This document shows, piece by piece, positions 8,952 through 16,467 of a DNA stretch of 17,260 nucleotides. The notes beneath the pieces are model-generated. The model saw only the letters and a list, made by a program, of their open reading frames with translations. It was not told where the DNA came from and searched no databases. Location: NCBI GenBank assembly GCA_000316135.1, contig JH993860.1, forward strand, positions 26,222-43,481. Direction: 5' to 3'. Origin of the DNA: Trachipleistophora hominis (Eukaryota; Microsporidia; Pleistophoridae). The position numbers and the translations under genes were made by a program. How positions within the stretch are numbered: position 1 is the first letter of the stretch; each line of letters begins with the position of its first letter.

Positions 8952-10130
8952 CTAGCAAAGCTTTTTATTTGACGAGATATAATCATATATTTCACAGGGA
9001 TGGTCTATAGTTATATTAACAAAATGGTCTTGTTTTGAATTGATTGTTCCTCCACCCAATTGTACAAGCTTAGCAACCTGATAGTTGGTTGTTCTTTTGT
9101 CCATAATAAAGTTAACATTCTCAAAAATAAGATTGTCTTTTCTAAAAATATTGGTTGATAAGCTGTTCGTTCCATATGCTAAATCTCCATCGACGAGAAA
9201 CTGGTACCAACTGCACCTGCTTTCTATTTGATTTTCAAAATCTATAAAGAATGCAAAATTGAGAATAAAAATGCCTCTCAAACCCGCATACAAATATTTA
9301 TACGACCTTATACACTTATTACCCTCCGTATTAACGATGAGATGAGTGACTTGATCACTCATCCTTCGACACAAAAAGATATTTTTATACTTTTTTTTGT
9401 AAATTGGAAATTTTTTGGTAACATAACGATGTTGATATTCGTTAAGATTTGAAAAACACATATAAATGTTACCGATTTCCTCTATTTCATGTTTTATAAT
9501 TCTTTTTAGGATAATTTTTGGCTGCTTTTTTTGTTTGCCAAACGATGAAAATGATAATACCGCGGGCTGAAGCGTGAGAGCTGTTTTGGTCTGTGAATCA
9601 GGCAAATCAATAAAAGTTGGTTTGAGCGGACAATCAAAATTCTCAAAATCGAATGAGGATGAATCATTTGTTGGAGTAAATAACCTTATAGGTCGCTGAA
9701 CAGGGTTAGATTTCAGTGGGGATGATTCCAGATAGCTACTGAGCGAAAACGAAAGTTTTGGGATTTCTAAGTGTTCTTTATCGTTTCCATTGTTTATTGT
9801 TTCGACACTCGTATGATCGGATTCAGGCTTTGCACATACATTAGATTCTGAGCAACTTTTCTCCGTAACCGAAGAAGTAGAAAGGATAGGATTGCGATCA
9901 AAGACGTTTATGACGAAGTATTTGCGGAGATCAAACAACATATGTGCGAATATGCATTCTTTAAACCTTCCTTTTTCCTTACACTGCGAACATATAATTT
10001 TGTTGGAATTCGTTTGATAGAGAGCCGTATTTTGGTGACACATCTGGCACTTTATAAATGTGTACAACCTCTTCATAAAGCATTCGATGGCCTTATCGTA
10101 CTTGTTTGATGGTGAATGAGGGAAAGGCAT
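8952..10130 (-). CDS. BRCA1/BARD1-like protein: half-RING plus tandem BRCT
   Basis: This is a 392-residue protein. The N-terminus has a helix followed by C28-x2-C31 and C47-x2-C50, the spacing of zinc site I of a RING; ligands for site II are absent. A low-complexity serine-rich linker spans about 75-205. Residues about 220-302 form a BRCT repeat with VTHLIV and CIRSYKYLYAG, matching the BRCA1/BARD1/MDC1 type. S227, R275 and K278 sit where BRCA1 uses S1655, R1699 and K1702 to hold phosphoserine. A shortened second BRCT follows from about 333 (LIFENVNFIM, LVQLGGGTI). Proteins of this group read phosphorylated partners in DNA-damage signalling, and BRCA1-BARD1 is a ubiquitin ligase. The half-RING may not bind an E2. 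It stands alone on the minus strand, divergent from APC11. The tandem BRCT call is firm; the BRCA1/BARD1 assignment is less so (MDC1- or PTIP-like is the alternative). Confidence 0.8.
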   Translation of the reverse strand: MPFPHSPSNKYDKAIECFMKRLYTFIKCQMCHQNTALYQTNSNKIICSQCKEKGRFKECIFAHMLFDLRKYFVINVFDRNPILSTSSVTEKSCSESNVCAKPESDHTSVETINNGNDKEHLEIPKLSFSLSSYLESSPLKSNPVQRPIRLFTPTNDSSSFDFENFDCPLKPTFIDLPDSQTKTALTLQPAVLSFSSFGKQKKQPKIILKRIIKHEIEEIGNIYMCFSNLNEYQHRYVTKKFPIYKKKYKNIFLCRRMSDQVTHLIVNTEGNKCIRSYKYLYAGLRGIFILNFAFFIDFENQIESRCSWYQFLVDGDLAYGTNSLSTNIFRKDNLIFENVNFIMDKRTTNYQVAKLVQLGGGTINSKQDHFVNITIDHPCEIYDYISSNKKLC

Positions 10131-10826
10131 ACAGACGTGTTAATAATTTTTTGACCCATTTCTTGAAAATTCTTTATCTCTTTGCAACCAATGGCTGGAA
10201 TGTTAATTACACATCAGTTTATAGAGATTGAAACATAATTAATGAATGTCACATAGTAACACGGACTATAAATTAATACTATTACTTTTATGATACTTGT
10301 CAACTGATTTTGTAAAAGCTCGTCCAAGCATTTTTAAGTAATACCTGTACAAGCAAAACCCTAGTGGTATTTATAGCTCAATTAACTGCTAGTATTCAGG
10401 TAAAATTTCAATATTCTTTCAATAAACATCTTTTTGCGGTGGTATCTATGATATTTAAATAACCCTCTATCCTATTTACAATCGCTTAATTGACAATACA
10501 TCCGATGTAATTAATGTTTAGAACATTTGACGTATTTAATCCCTTGTATATGTTAAAAGTCCATTTAGTGTCTGCTATTTATAAATGGATGCAGCCAAAC
10601 AATCATTTTTCCCGTTATAAAGCAGAATAACTATCCAAATCGAACTTCATTTTTTTTTAAAACTGTAAGTCCGTTTAATTAGTACATCACATTTCTTCAC
10701 ACACCAAACAAACTTTCCTAGCGCGCTGATCATGGTCTCAACGACCGTTGGTTCATGGAATCGAACTTCATCCTTCTGAAAATTCAACTAATTTTATATG
10801 AACCCATTAAAACACAAACATTTCAT
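10131..10826. other. Divergent intergenic region between the BRCT gene and APC11
   Basis: This AT-rich region should hold both promoters. An inverted repeat CCATTTA/TAAATGG lies at 10561-10567 and 10582-10588. A 13-bp direct repeat AATCGAACTTCAT occurs at 10638-10650 and 10759-10771, 121 bases apart. A 15-codon ORF (from ATG 10731) lies upstream of APC11 and could act as a short upstream ORF if transcription begins before it. The APC11 frame itself is open from ATG 10755, but the extra 24 residues resemble nothing in the family. Confidence 0.4.
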
Positions 10827-11078
10827 ATGAAAATGAAGATTAAAAAAGTATACCAGACCTTTTCGTGGCGTTGGAAGATCGAAAATGATCTGTGTGGAAT
10901 TTGTCAGCAAGGATTTGACCAAATGTGCACGTCATGCTCGCATCCGATTGAATGTCGACCCTGTGTAGGAAGATGCTCTCATTCGTTCCACATCCATTGT
11001 GTGACAAGATGGCTATCAAGCAATAAGGTGTGCCCTATGTGTAGGAATGCCTGGAAGTACGGAAAAATGTACGAATAA
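10827..11078 (+). CDS. APC11: APC11, RING-H2 subunit of the anaphase-promoting complex
   Basis: This 83-residue protein covers the entire APC11 fold. The start [10 protein letters not shown] matches the family N-terminus, which pairs with the cullin-like subunit APC2; two conserved tryptophans (W14, W16) follow. Zinc ligands are visible in order: C23-x2-C26, C34-x2-C37, C43 and/or C46, C50, H52, H55, H57, C58, and C69-P-M-C72, with WL (62-63) and the final W76. APC11 recruits the E2 and is the catalytic RING of the APC/C that ubiquitinates securin and cyclins. The length equals human APC11 (84 aa). The extra cysteine pair in the middle and the CPMC end distinguish it from RBX1. ATG 10827 is chosen over 10755 because only it gives the family N-terminus; ATG 10833 is another possibility. 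Confidence 0.95.
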   Translation: MKMKIKKVYQTFSWRWKIENDLCGICQQGFDQMCTSCSHPIECRPCVGRCSHSFHIHCVTRWLSSNKVCPMCRNAWKYGKMYE

Positions 11079-11386
11079 AAAGATTATGTTAGGTTATTAT
11101 AGAATATTTCTGTAACGCTTCCCTTTAAATGGTCACGGTCTTGTGTTTATTAGCTTAATTCGGTTCTTGCCGTCTAGACGTTCATATTTGACGATAAAAT
11201 GTATTTTAAAGGCATTTGTATCGGAAAAAATATTCCGTACAATAAAACGTGTAGTCTTTTTTTAAGGTTAGTTTTACAAAAACTTATTTCTGAATCAGAC
11301 GTAAAGTCTGTTTCCACCATAAATTGCGCATTACCTAAATGTAACCTCAAAATATAAACAAAGTATGACCTGATGTACCCTGCTTG
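11079..11386. other. Spacer between APC11 and PRP38
   Basis: An AT-rich stretch of 308 bases without an ORF. It contains a small hairpin, CAGAC-GTAAA-GTCTG (11296-11310). At its right end CCC (11378-11380) lies six bases before the PRP38 ATG. The APC11 end and the PRP38 promoter must lie here; neither can be pinned down. Confidence 0.45.
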
Positions 11387-11389
11387 ATG
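11378..11389 (+). promoter_or_regulatory. CCC start-proximal motif of PRP38
   Basis: CCC at 11378-11380 lies six bases before ATG 11387, the same spacing as at NOG1. It supports ATG 11387, not the TTG codon just before it, as the start. Confidence 0.5.
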
Positions 11390-11845
11390 TTAATTTACAA
11401 GTTGTTCTCCAATCCAATTAAAGAGAAAATTTTAAAATCACCGTATTTCAAAGAGATTAAAAATTATGACTTGGATCAAACAATTTCTGATGCTCATAAA
11501 CTATCATCCATTGGTTCACTTGTGTACGGATCGCCCCATCCGTTTATTTGTTTATTGCAAAAGCTTGAGTCGCTGAACGTAGATAACAACACAATGCTGG
11601 AGAAATATCACGGGGCTTTAAGGGAAGAAAACTCCACAGTTATCATGTTCTTTGTTTTTTATTTTAGGATGACCGCTAAGATGAAGAACGAATTTAACGA
11701 AATAAAAAAGCCTCTTGAAAACAAGAAATTATTAGTGAAAATTGTTGATGAGAACAACGAGAGCTATTCTGTCACAATTAAGGAGGTGCTAAACATGTTG
11801 CAGAGCAATAAGTACGTTTTTGGCATTTTTATGAAGAGCATTTAA
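11387..11845 (+). CDS. PRP38: PRP38-family pre-mRNA splicing factor
   Basis: This 152-residue protein comprises little more than the PRP38 domain. Recognisable blocks are NPIKEKILKSPYFKEI at the N-terminus, ISDAHKLSSIGSLVYG with PHPFICLLQKL in the middle, the helix STVIMFFVFYFRMTAK, and the terminal VTIKEVLNMLQSNKYVFGIF, which corresponds to the family's end block ending at the (L/I)P region. Prp38 joins the spliceosome at the B-complex stage and is needed for its activation and U4/U6 unwinding. The C-terminal RS or acidic tail of animal and yeast proteins is missing, as is usual for reduced parasite proteins. Its presence implies that the organism still splices introns. It lies downstream of APC11 on the same strand, with its own start motif. 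The sequence is divergent, but the order of blocks is convincing. Confidence 0.85.
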   Translation: MLIYKLFSNPIKEKILKSPYFKEIKNYDLDQTISDAHKLSSIGSLVYGSPHPFICLLQKLESLNVDNNTMLEKYHGALREENSTVIMFFVFYFRMTAKMKNEFNEIKKPLENKKLLVKIVDENNESYSVTIKEVLNMLQSNKYVFGIFMKSI

Positions 11846-11975
11846 AAGGGATGAAACTATTTTGGAGCGTAATTTATACCAGTGCATGGCCATTAAAACT
11901 GTTGTATTGAAAGTCTTTTATCTATAAATATAGTGTTCGTAACGATTTCTTAATTTTATACTTTTAACGCGACTT

Positions 11976-12491
11976 TTAATATTTTTTGGTAAGACTCTTA
12001 AATTCAGCATCTAAATTGAACGTTGCAAAGCCTTCAGCACACCTCTTTGCGTTTTGAAGATAATCAGAGAATTCCTTAATGCTTTTAACCTGTTCCGCAA
12101 CATAGTCATCCATGAACTGGCAAAGAGCGTAATCATGATGTTTGTCAGCAGCTTTGTACGTTTGTAGGATGTGTTTATACGACTCCTCTTCATATTTAAG
12201 TGAGAGCTCGAACACCTCCACGAGTGATTTGTAATTTGTTCTTTCCAAGGACAATTCCTTGAATTTCGGACGTAGCCCAGTTTGATTCATGTAGTCAATT
12301 ATACCCTTGGCGTGCGTCAACTCCTCGTTGTATTGCTTGTAGAAAAAGTTTGCAATACTGGGTAAGGCCATCTCCCTGCTATTGCAGTACTGGTACGCCG
12401 ACTGATAAAAATAAAATGCAAAATTTTCTATTCGTAGCTGTTCGCTTAGTAATTCTTCGACTTCATCCGACCATTTTTTCTTTTCCTCCAT
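11976..12491 (-). CDS. Ferritin, eukaryotic H-type with complete ferroxidase site
   Basis: The 171-residue protein covers all four long ferritin helices. All ligands of the H-chain ferroxidase centre are present: E22 and Y29 (helix A, IENFAFYFY), E57 and H60 (helix B, YNEELTHAKG), E101 (helix C, LKYEEES), and Q134 (helix D, AEQVKSIKE). Ferritins oxidise Fe(II) with oxygen and store the mineral inside a 24-subunit cage, usually in the cytosol. The helix E end (FNLDAEFKSLTKKY) is short but present. An in-frame ATG at 12548 would add 19 residues (start MLFYDHFC) with several basic residues; it could be a targeting extension, but the shorter start gives the usual family N-terminus. No CCC motif precedes either. 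The gene converges with PRP38 across 130 bases. Confidence 0.92.
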   Translation of the reverse strand: MEEKKKWSDEVEELLSEQLRIENFAFYFYQSAYQYCNSREMALPSIANFFYKQYNEELTHAKGIIDYMNQTGLRPKFKELSLERTNYKSLVEVFELSLKYEEESYKHILQTYKAADKHHDYALCQFMDDYVAEQVKSIKEFSDYLQNAKRCAEGFATFNLDAEFKSLTKKY

Positions 12492-13136
12492 TGCAAAATT
12501 ACTGTATTTTGTCCTTTTAAATGCACAAAAGTGATCGTAGAATAACATTGGTTGTTTTAAAAAATTCTTTGTCTATTGGGCATAGCACAAAGAGCCAATG
12601 AACATATTCATAATTCTCTGATTTGTGTCTATATTATGACTCATAGTTACATGATTTCATCATTCAATTTAAAGTTAAAAAAATTCTCTTACATAACCTT
12701 AGAATAATCAAAAAATATTTTCATTTATCTTTAATCACGTCATAACACATATAAACCTCTTTCAAATATATGTGGTATTTACTGCCTAAATATGACATGT
12801 AAAAGTAGTATAGGCTATTGGATCACTATGAATCAGCGCTTATTAATACATTTTTTTGTTCCTGGAAATATCCTTGTCGTAAACAGGATCTTTATTTAGT
12901 TTTAGATAAAAGAGCATTCAATTCTATTATTTTAAAGGTTATTTCAAAAAATAGTGAAAAAACATCAAAACAAATCGGCCAGAACTTTCTCATAAATTTT
13001 AAATTGCAGTTCGTAACTACTTAAACAAAACGTAGCCTTTTATTCTACAGTACGTTAAACAACTATTTACTTGATTGCTGAACACAGTAACAGCAGAAAA
13101 ACCAATACCTAAGTTACACAGTAAAATTTTTATTTT
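12492..13136. other. Spacer upstream of ferritin, downstream of the paladin-like gene
   Basis: AT-rich DNA that should carry the ferritin promoter (minus strand) and the 3' end of the paladin-like gene. A 68-codon plus-strand frame at 12818-13024 has no ATG at all and no recognisable sequence, so it is not called. No iron-responsive-element-like hairpin with a CAGUGN loop was recognised in the ferritin leader. Confidence 0.45.
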
Positions 13137-14228
13137 TTAGATAAATTTAAGATCTGTGTTTAAATTTGAAGCAACCAGCTCTTGAATTTCGGGACGATTT
13201 AGCAAGAAATCCGTAAAACTCGTCTCTTTTCCAAGAATAAACTCAGCAAAGCATATAACATACATATAACGCAACAGAAATGCTTGCGCTTTCTCAATAT
13301 TTTTGGTAACACTACTCTTCGCGAGTTCCTCGATTATATCCCTGATATTTTCGATGTGATCAAAGTTATCAATAGCAAAATCGGCGAATTTTTTGCTACT
13401 CCGGGCATTAGGCAGGAACTTTAGCAATTGTTGAATGAGAATAAACCTTGGCTTTCTATACTCTATCGTCTCCCATGGAAGAGTGTCCAAACTGTTCCTT
13501 ATCAGTGTCATATACGATAAAATCATGAAGGTAGTTGTACGACCTCTTCCCATCTGGCAGTTAAAGAAAAGTACCATCTCACCTTTTACCTTACACAGCG
13601 TGTCATAGAGATAGCTGATTAGGCGAGGCATTGGTGCACGCTCGTCAGAGATAGGCACTCGATGAAATATTAGTGATTTAATGTTGTACACCTCTCTCAT
13701 CGTTTTGACCGCTTCAACTTCTACCCATTTGTGTGTAATCACGCATGTGCCCTTTACGAGCGTTTCGTCGTGAACGAGAAGTAGGTTATCCTTGATTTCA
13801 TCATAGATGTCCTTTTTCAGTTGCACTTCCATCTTATGAACGATGTTTGAATCGATACCGGTTATTTCAATATTGTCATATGGCACGCTATACCGTCTCA
13901 AAACGTAAGGAGTGTTGTTCACGTAAATGACAGGCTCTTCTCTCATACAGAACCAGTGTATTGCCGCGTTCTTCTTCTGATGCTCCTTCAGAACCTTCAG
14001 CAACAATTTTTTGATCGCGTTAGCTTTCGGCATTGCACATCCGACAATCAAGTGGTCCAAGACGCGTATATACCGCATATTGAAAATACCATCAATCCTA
14101 TACATCGACTCAAACAGGGAAAACCCTCTGAAATAGTCGTTCTTAAGAATGGTCATTGTGCTCAGCACAGTGCCCTTTCTGCCACCAAGATGCGTGAGCT
14201 CCTTGTTCTTGTGATTGTAAATTTTTAT
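13137..14228 (-). CDS. Paladin-like repeat 3 (intact CX5R), -1 frame continuation
   Basis: This frame carries the third and only catalytic-looking PTP repeat: MREEPVIYVNNTPYVLRR, the acid loop HRVPISDERAP and the loop FNCQMGRGRTTTF, with the Cys codon at 13557-13559 on the minus strand and Arg six residues later. The C-terminus (DFLLNRPEIQEL) parallels the end of repeat 2 (TWILNRFDICNM). The frame is open from 14237, overlapping the upstream frame by 13 nt, but its first ATG (14156) falls inside the conserved repeat start (KGTVLSTMTILKNDYF), so an independent start would cut into the domain. A GTG codon at 14168 is a less likely start. It is best read as the C-terminal part of one protein of about 1,100 residues, joined by frameshifting, by transcript slippage, or by a true reading frame hidden by a one-base error in the T run. 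A recent disabling mutation is the other option. Confidence 0.8.
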   Translation of the reverse strand: MKIYNHKNKELTHLGGRKGTVLSTMTILKNDYFRGFSLFESMYRIDGIFNMRYIRVLDHLIVGCAMPKANAIKKLLLKVLKEHQKKNAAIHWFCMREEPVIYVNNTPYVLRRYSVPYDNIEITGIDSNIVHKMEVQLKKDIYDEIKDNLLLVHDETLVKGTCVITHKWVEVEAVKTMREVYNIKSLIFHRVPISDERAPMPRLISYLYDTLCKVKGEMVLFFNCQMGRGRTTTFMILSYMTLIRNSLDTLPWETIEYRKPRFILIQQLLKFLPNARSSKKFADFAIDNFDHIENIRDIIEELAKSSVTKNIEKAQAFLLRYMYVICFAEFILGKETSFTDFLLNRPEIQELVASNLNTDLKFI

Positions 14229-16459
14229 AAAAAATCGTTATTCGTTACATCGTTCTCAATGTGACTGTACATGTTGCAAATATCAAATCTGTTCAATATC
14301 CACGTATCAAACGGCAATGAAGACTGTGATAACAAATAGGATGCGAAGCATATCGTGTAAAAATATCTCTTTACGGCAATTACCAGCGTTTTCCGGTCAT
14401 TCAAGGTTTTCAAATGTGTGTAGAAATCACAGCCGTTGTATTTAGTGAAGAGATGGTCGACTATAGCCAATGAGGAATATCCAAAATCCAATACACGGAT
14501 TAGCTCACGTATCGAATAAATTTTCACCACATCCCGTCTCTCCAGTATTTTTCCGTAGTTTTTCTTAACAAGGTCTATCCACATACAGAAAAATGCTGCC
14601 CGCTTGGTATTGTACGATATAGCGTAGATTATTTTCTCTGTGATGTCAATTTTCTTAATCAGTTTCGTGAAGAGCATGAAGTTGTTGAGCTTGAAACGAA
14701 AGTTTGGTGTGATCGGGAAGCGATAGTAATCATCTGTACTGTCAGTTATGGATAAGAAATACTCATTCGGTGTCTGGATATCGCTCTCGTGCAGATTAGA
14801 TATGGTCTTTCGTACTAAATCCCCATTTTCTTCCTCATAATACACAAGGCATCGCTTTGAACGAAGCCTTTCAAGGAGTCCCTCTTTGATCGCGTTCTCA
14901 ATTTCTTCTAACTTCTGATATGTTACGCTCTCAAATATCTTTATCGAATTTTTATAGGAAATTAGGTTCCTTTTCAGATAAGCCTCTCCCTTGATGTAAA
15001 TCAATGGCTCTTCCATGAGATTCAAGAGTATAATATTTTTTAGAGCATGTTTACCTTCGATTATAGACACAGGCTGTAATTTCTTGTGATCGTCCTGTTT
15101 AATCTCGAATGTTTGTTTTGTTCCTCTGTAGAGCACTAAATAATTGTCTTTGGCAAGATTGGGGAGTTTAAATATTGGTTGAAATTTACTTTTGAAATTG
15201 ACAGGCTTAAATACGCTGAAATCCCTGCGTCTCTCAGCGAGAAACAAAAATTTACGGTGGTACATTTTTTTTTGTTCAATCCAGGCGCTAAACTCTAAAT
15301 CTGTGTTGTGGCATTGATACTCGGCGTAGAATATAAGGGCCATATACCATTCAAGAACAATATTCGCCTTAATAATAATCTTGTGATCATAGATTGTGGC
15401 TTCCTTCACCAGTAGGCTAGCTAGTGCGTATTTCAGATTGTAGTACGGCTCAAACTGTTCGAGCAAGCGATCGACCAAATGCTTGGAAAATTTATAATCA
15501 AGGATGTACTGTACACCATTAATGATGCTCAGGTTTCCTGAAAATATTAGTTTTAGACAAAACAGTATTTGACTCTTGTCTTTAAAAATTGCACTTTTGA
15601 AGCTATCGCAGGCTTCATAAAATTGCCTGGCTTTCTCTGTAGATCGCGCAGTATTCTTTATTGAAAGGCCTAGTATGTTGCAAATTTGCGAGTTGAGAAA
15701 AGAATTTAAATGATGACCCGAAAATTCACCGTTTTCTTCGTCCATCAAGTTTGTGATTTTCTTCATCAGAAGTTGTTCCTTGAAACCAAGTAATTTGTAA
15801 AGACAAGAAGCGAATGTTGTCCTTGTACCGCCTGATGCGGAGTAAAAAACCACCAGAGTGTCTTTTAACTTCTCATAAACATTATTCAGAAATGTAAAAA
15901 TGCTGTTCTTGAGTATCGACATCGTTTTTGGCAGCGGCAATCTGTAATATGCTAGCTTTGTGCTCTTTGTCTCAAAAAACTCCCTAAAAGTGCAAATTAT
16001 TGATGGTTTGAGCAGCTCGGATTTCAAAATGCCGTTCGCTTCATAATGAATCTTCAGTAAACCTTCATTGAGTTTGATTTCCTGTGTTATCTCCAACTTT
16101 AAACGAGTCTCTTGCTCTTCAATGTTTTGAAATATACGGGAGCTCAACAAAAAATTGCTGTCAACGGGTCCATAAATATTTCGCAGTTCGTAACAAAAAC
16201 CGTCGATTAAGATGCACGGATTAGGCCTTAGATTTATCCAAGATATGTTCCGATCAACAAACGACAAAATTTCATCGATGCGCGAAGCGTTCAAAGCGGG
16301 TAAGCAGATGTCACTTAGTTGTCGTGCTGTCTTTTCGTTATCGAGCAAATGGCCCAGAAGAGCGGAATCATGCAAACCATCCAAATCCTTTTTGAGGATT
16401 GAATACTCACAAAGCATCAATCCTGATCTTTTGTAGTTCTTTAATCTATTGTCTCCCAT
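14225..16459 (-). CDS. Paladin-like PTP-fold protein, repeats 1 and 2 (catalytically dead)
   Basis: 744 residues from ATG 16459 to TAA 14225. It belongs to the paladin / PTP-like phytase family, where each repeat has an N-L-x-E-E-P-like block, a Y-R-x-P-x-x-D acid loop and a CX5R phosphate loop. Repeat 1 has NLRPNPCILIDGFCYELR, YYRLPLPKT (acid lost) and YSASGGTRTTF at about 206-216, where the catalytic Cys is Ser (S207) but Arg (R213) remains. Repeat 2 has NLMEEPLIYIKGEAYLKR, YYRFPITPN (acid lost) and the degenerate ISYNTKRAAF near 614-623. Human paladin has been linked to phosphoinositide dephosphorylation. The start is supported by CCC (16465-16467 on plus), five bases before the ATG; the frame also extends upstream without an ATG. 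The frame ends at the repeat boundary, and repeat 3 continues in the -1 frame. Confidence 0.85.
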   Translation of the reverse strand: MGDNRLKNYKRSGLMLCEYSILKKDLDGLHDSALLGHLLDNEKTARQLSDICLPALNASRIDEILSFVDRNISWINLRPNPCILIDGFCYELRNIYGPVDSNFLLSSRIFQNIEEQETRLKLEITQEIKLNEGLLKIHYEANGILKSELLKPSIICTFREFFETKSTKLAYYRLPLPKTMSILKNSIFTFLNNVYEKLKDTLVVFYSASGGTRTTFASCLYKLLGFKEQLLMKKITNLMDEENGEFSGHHLNSFLNSQICNILGLSIKNTARSTEKARQFYEACDSFKSAIFKDKSQILFCLKLIFSGNLSIINGVQYILDYKFSKHLVDRLLEQFEPYYNLKYALASLLVKEATIYDHKIIIKANIVLEWYMALIFYAEYQCHNTDLEFSAWIEQKKMYHRKFLFLAERRRDFSVFKPVNFKSKFQPIFKLPNLAKDNYLVLYRGTKQTFEIKQDDHKKLQPVSIIEGKHALKNIILLNLMEEPLIYIKGEAYLKRNLISYKNSIKIFESVTYQKLEEIENAIKEGLLERLRSKRCLVYYEEENGDLVRKTISNLHESDIQTPNEYFLSITDSTDDYYRFPITPNFRFKLNNFMLFTKLIKKIDITEKIIYAISYNTKRAAFFCMWIDLVKKNYGKILERRDVVKIYSIRELIRVLDFGYSSLAIVDHLFTKYNGCDFYTHLKTLNDRKTLVIAVKRYFYTICFASYLLSQSSLPFDTWILNRFDICNMYSHIENDVTNNDFL
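14228..14234 (-). other. Slippery heptamer T TTT TTA at the paladin frame change
   Basis: On the minus strand the 0-frame codons read GAT TTT TTA TAA. T TTT TTA has the X XXY YYZ form of a -1 frameshift site (the same heptamer is used at HIV-1 gag-pol) and is followed directly by the 0-frame stop. It lies inside the 13-nt window in which both frames are open. A six-T run is also a classic place for a one-base loss; seven T would put both parts in one frame. No stem is seen at the usual 5-9 nt downstream; the nearest (TGTGC-TGA-GCACA) is about 50 nt away. Confidence 0.55.
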
Positions 16460-16467
16460 TTTAAGGG
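16457..16467 (-). promoter_or_regulatory. CCC start-proximal motif of the paladin-like gene
   Basis: On the minus strand CCC-TTAAA-ATG places the triplet five bases before the ATG at 16459. It supports this start, not the ATG-less upstream extension of the frame to 16540. Confidence 0.5.

Noticed and set aside
12818..13024. 68-codon plus-strand frame
   Set aside because: Starts at TTG, contains no ATG, has AT-driven composition and no recognisable motif.
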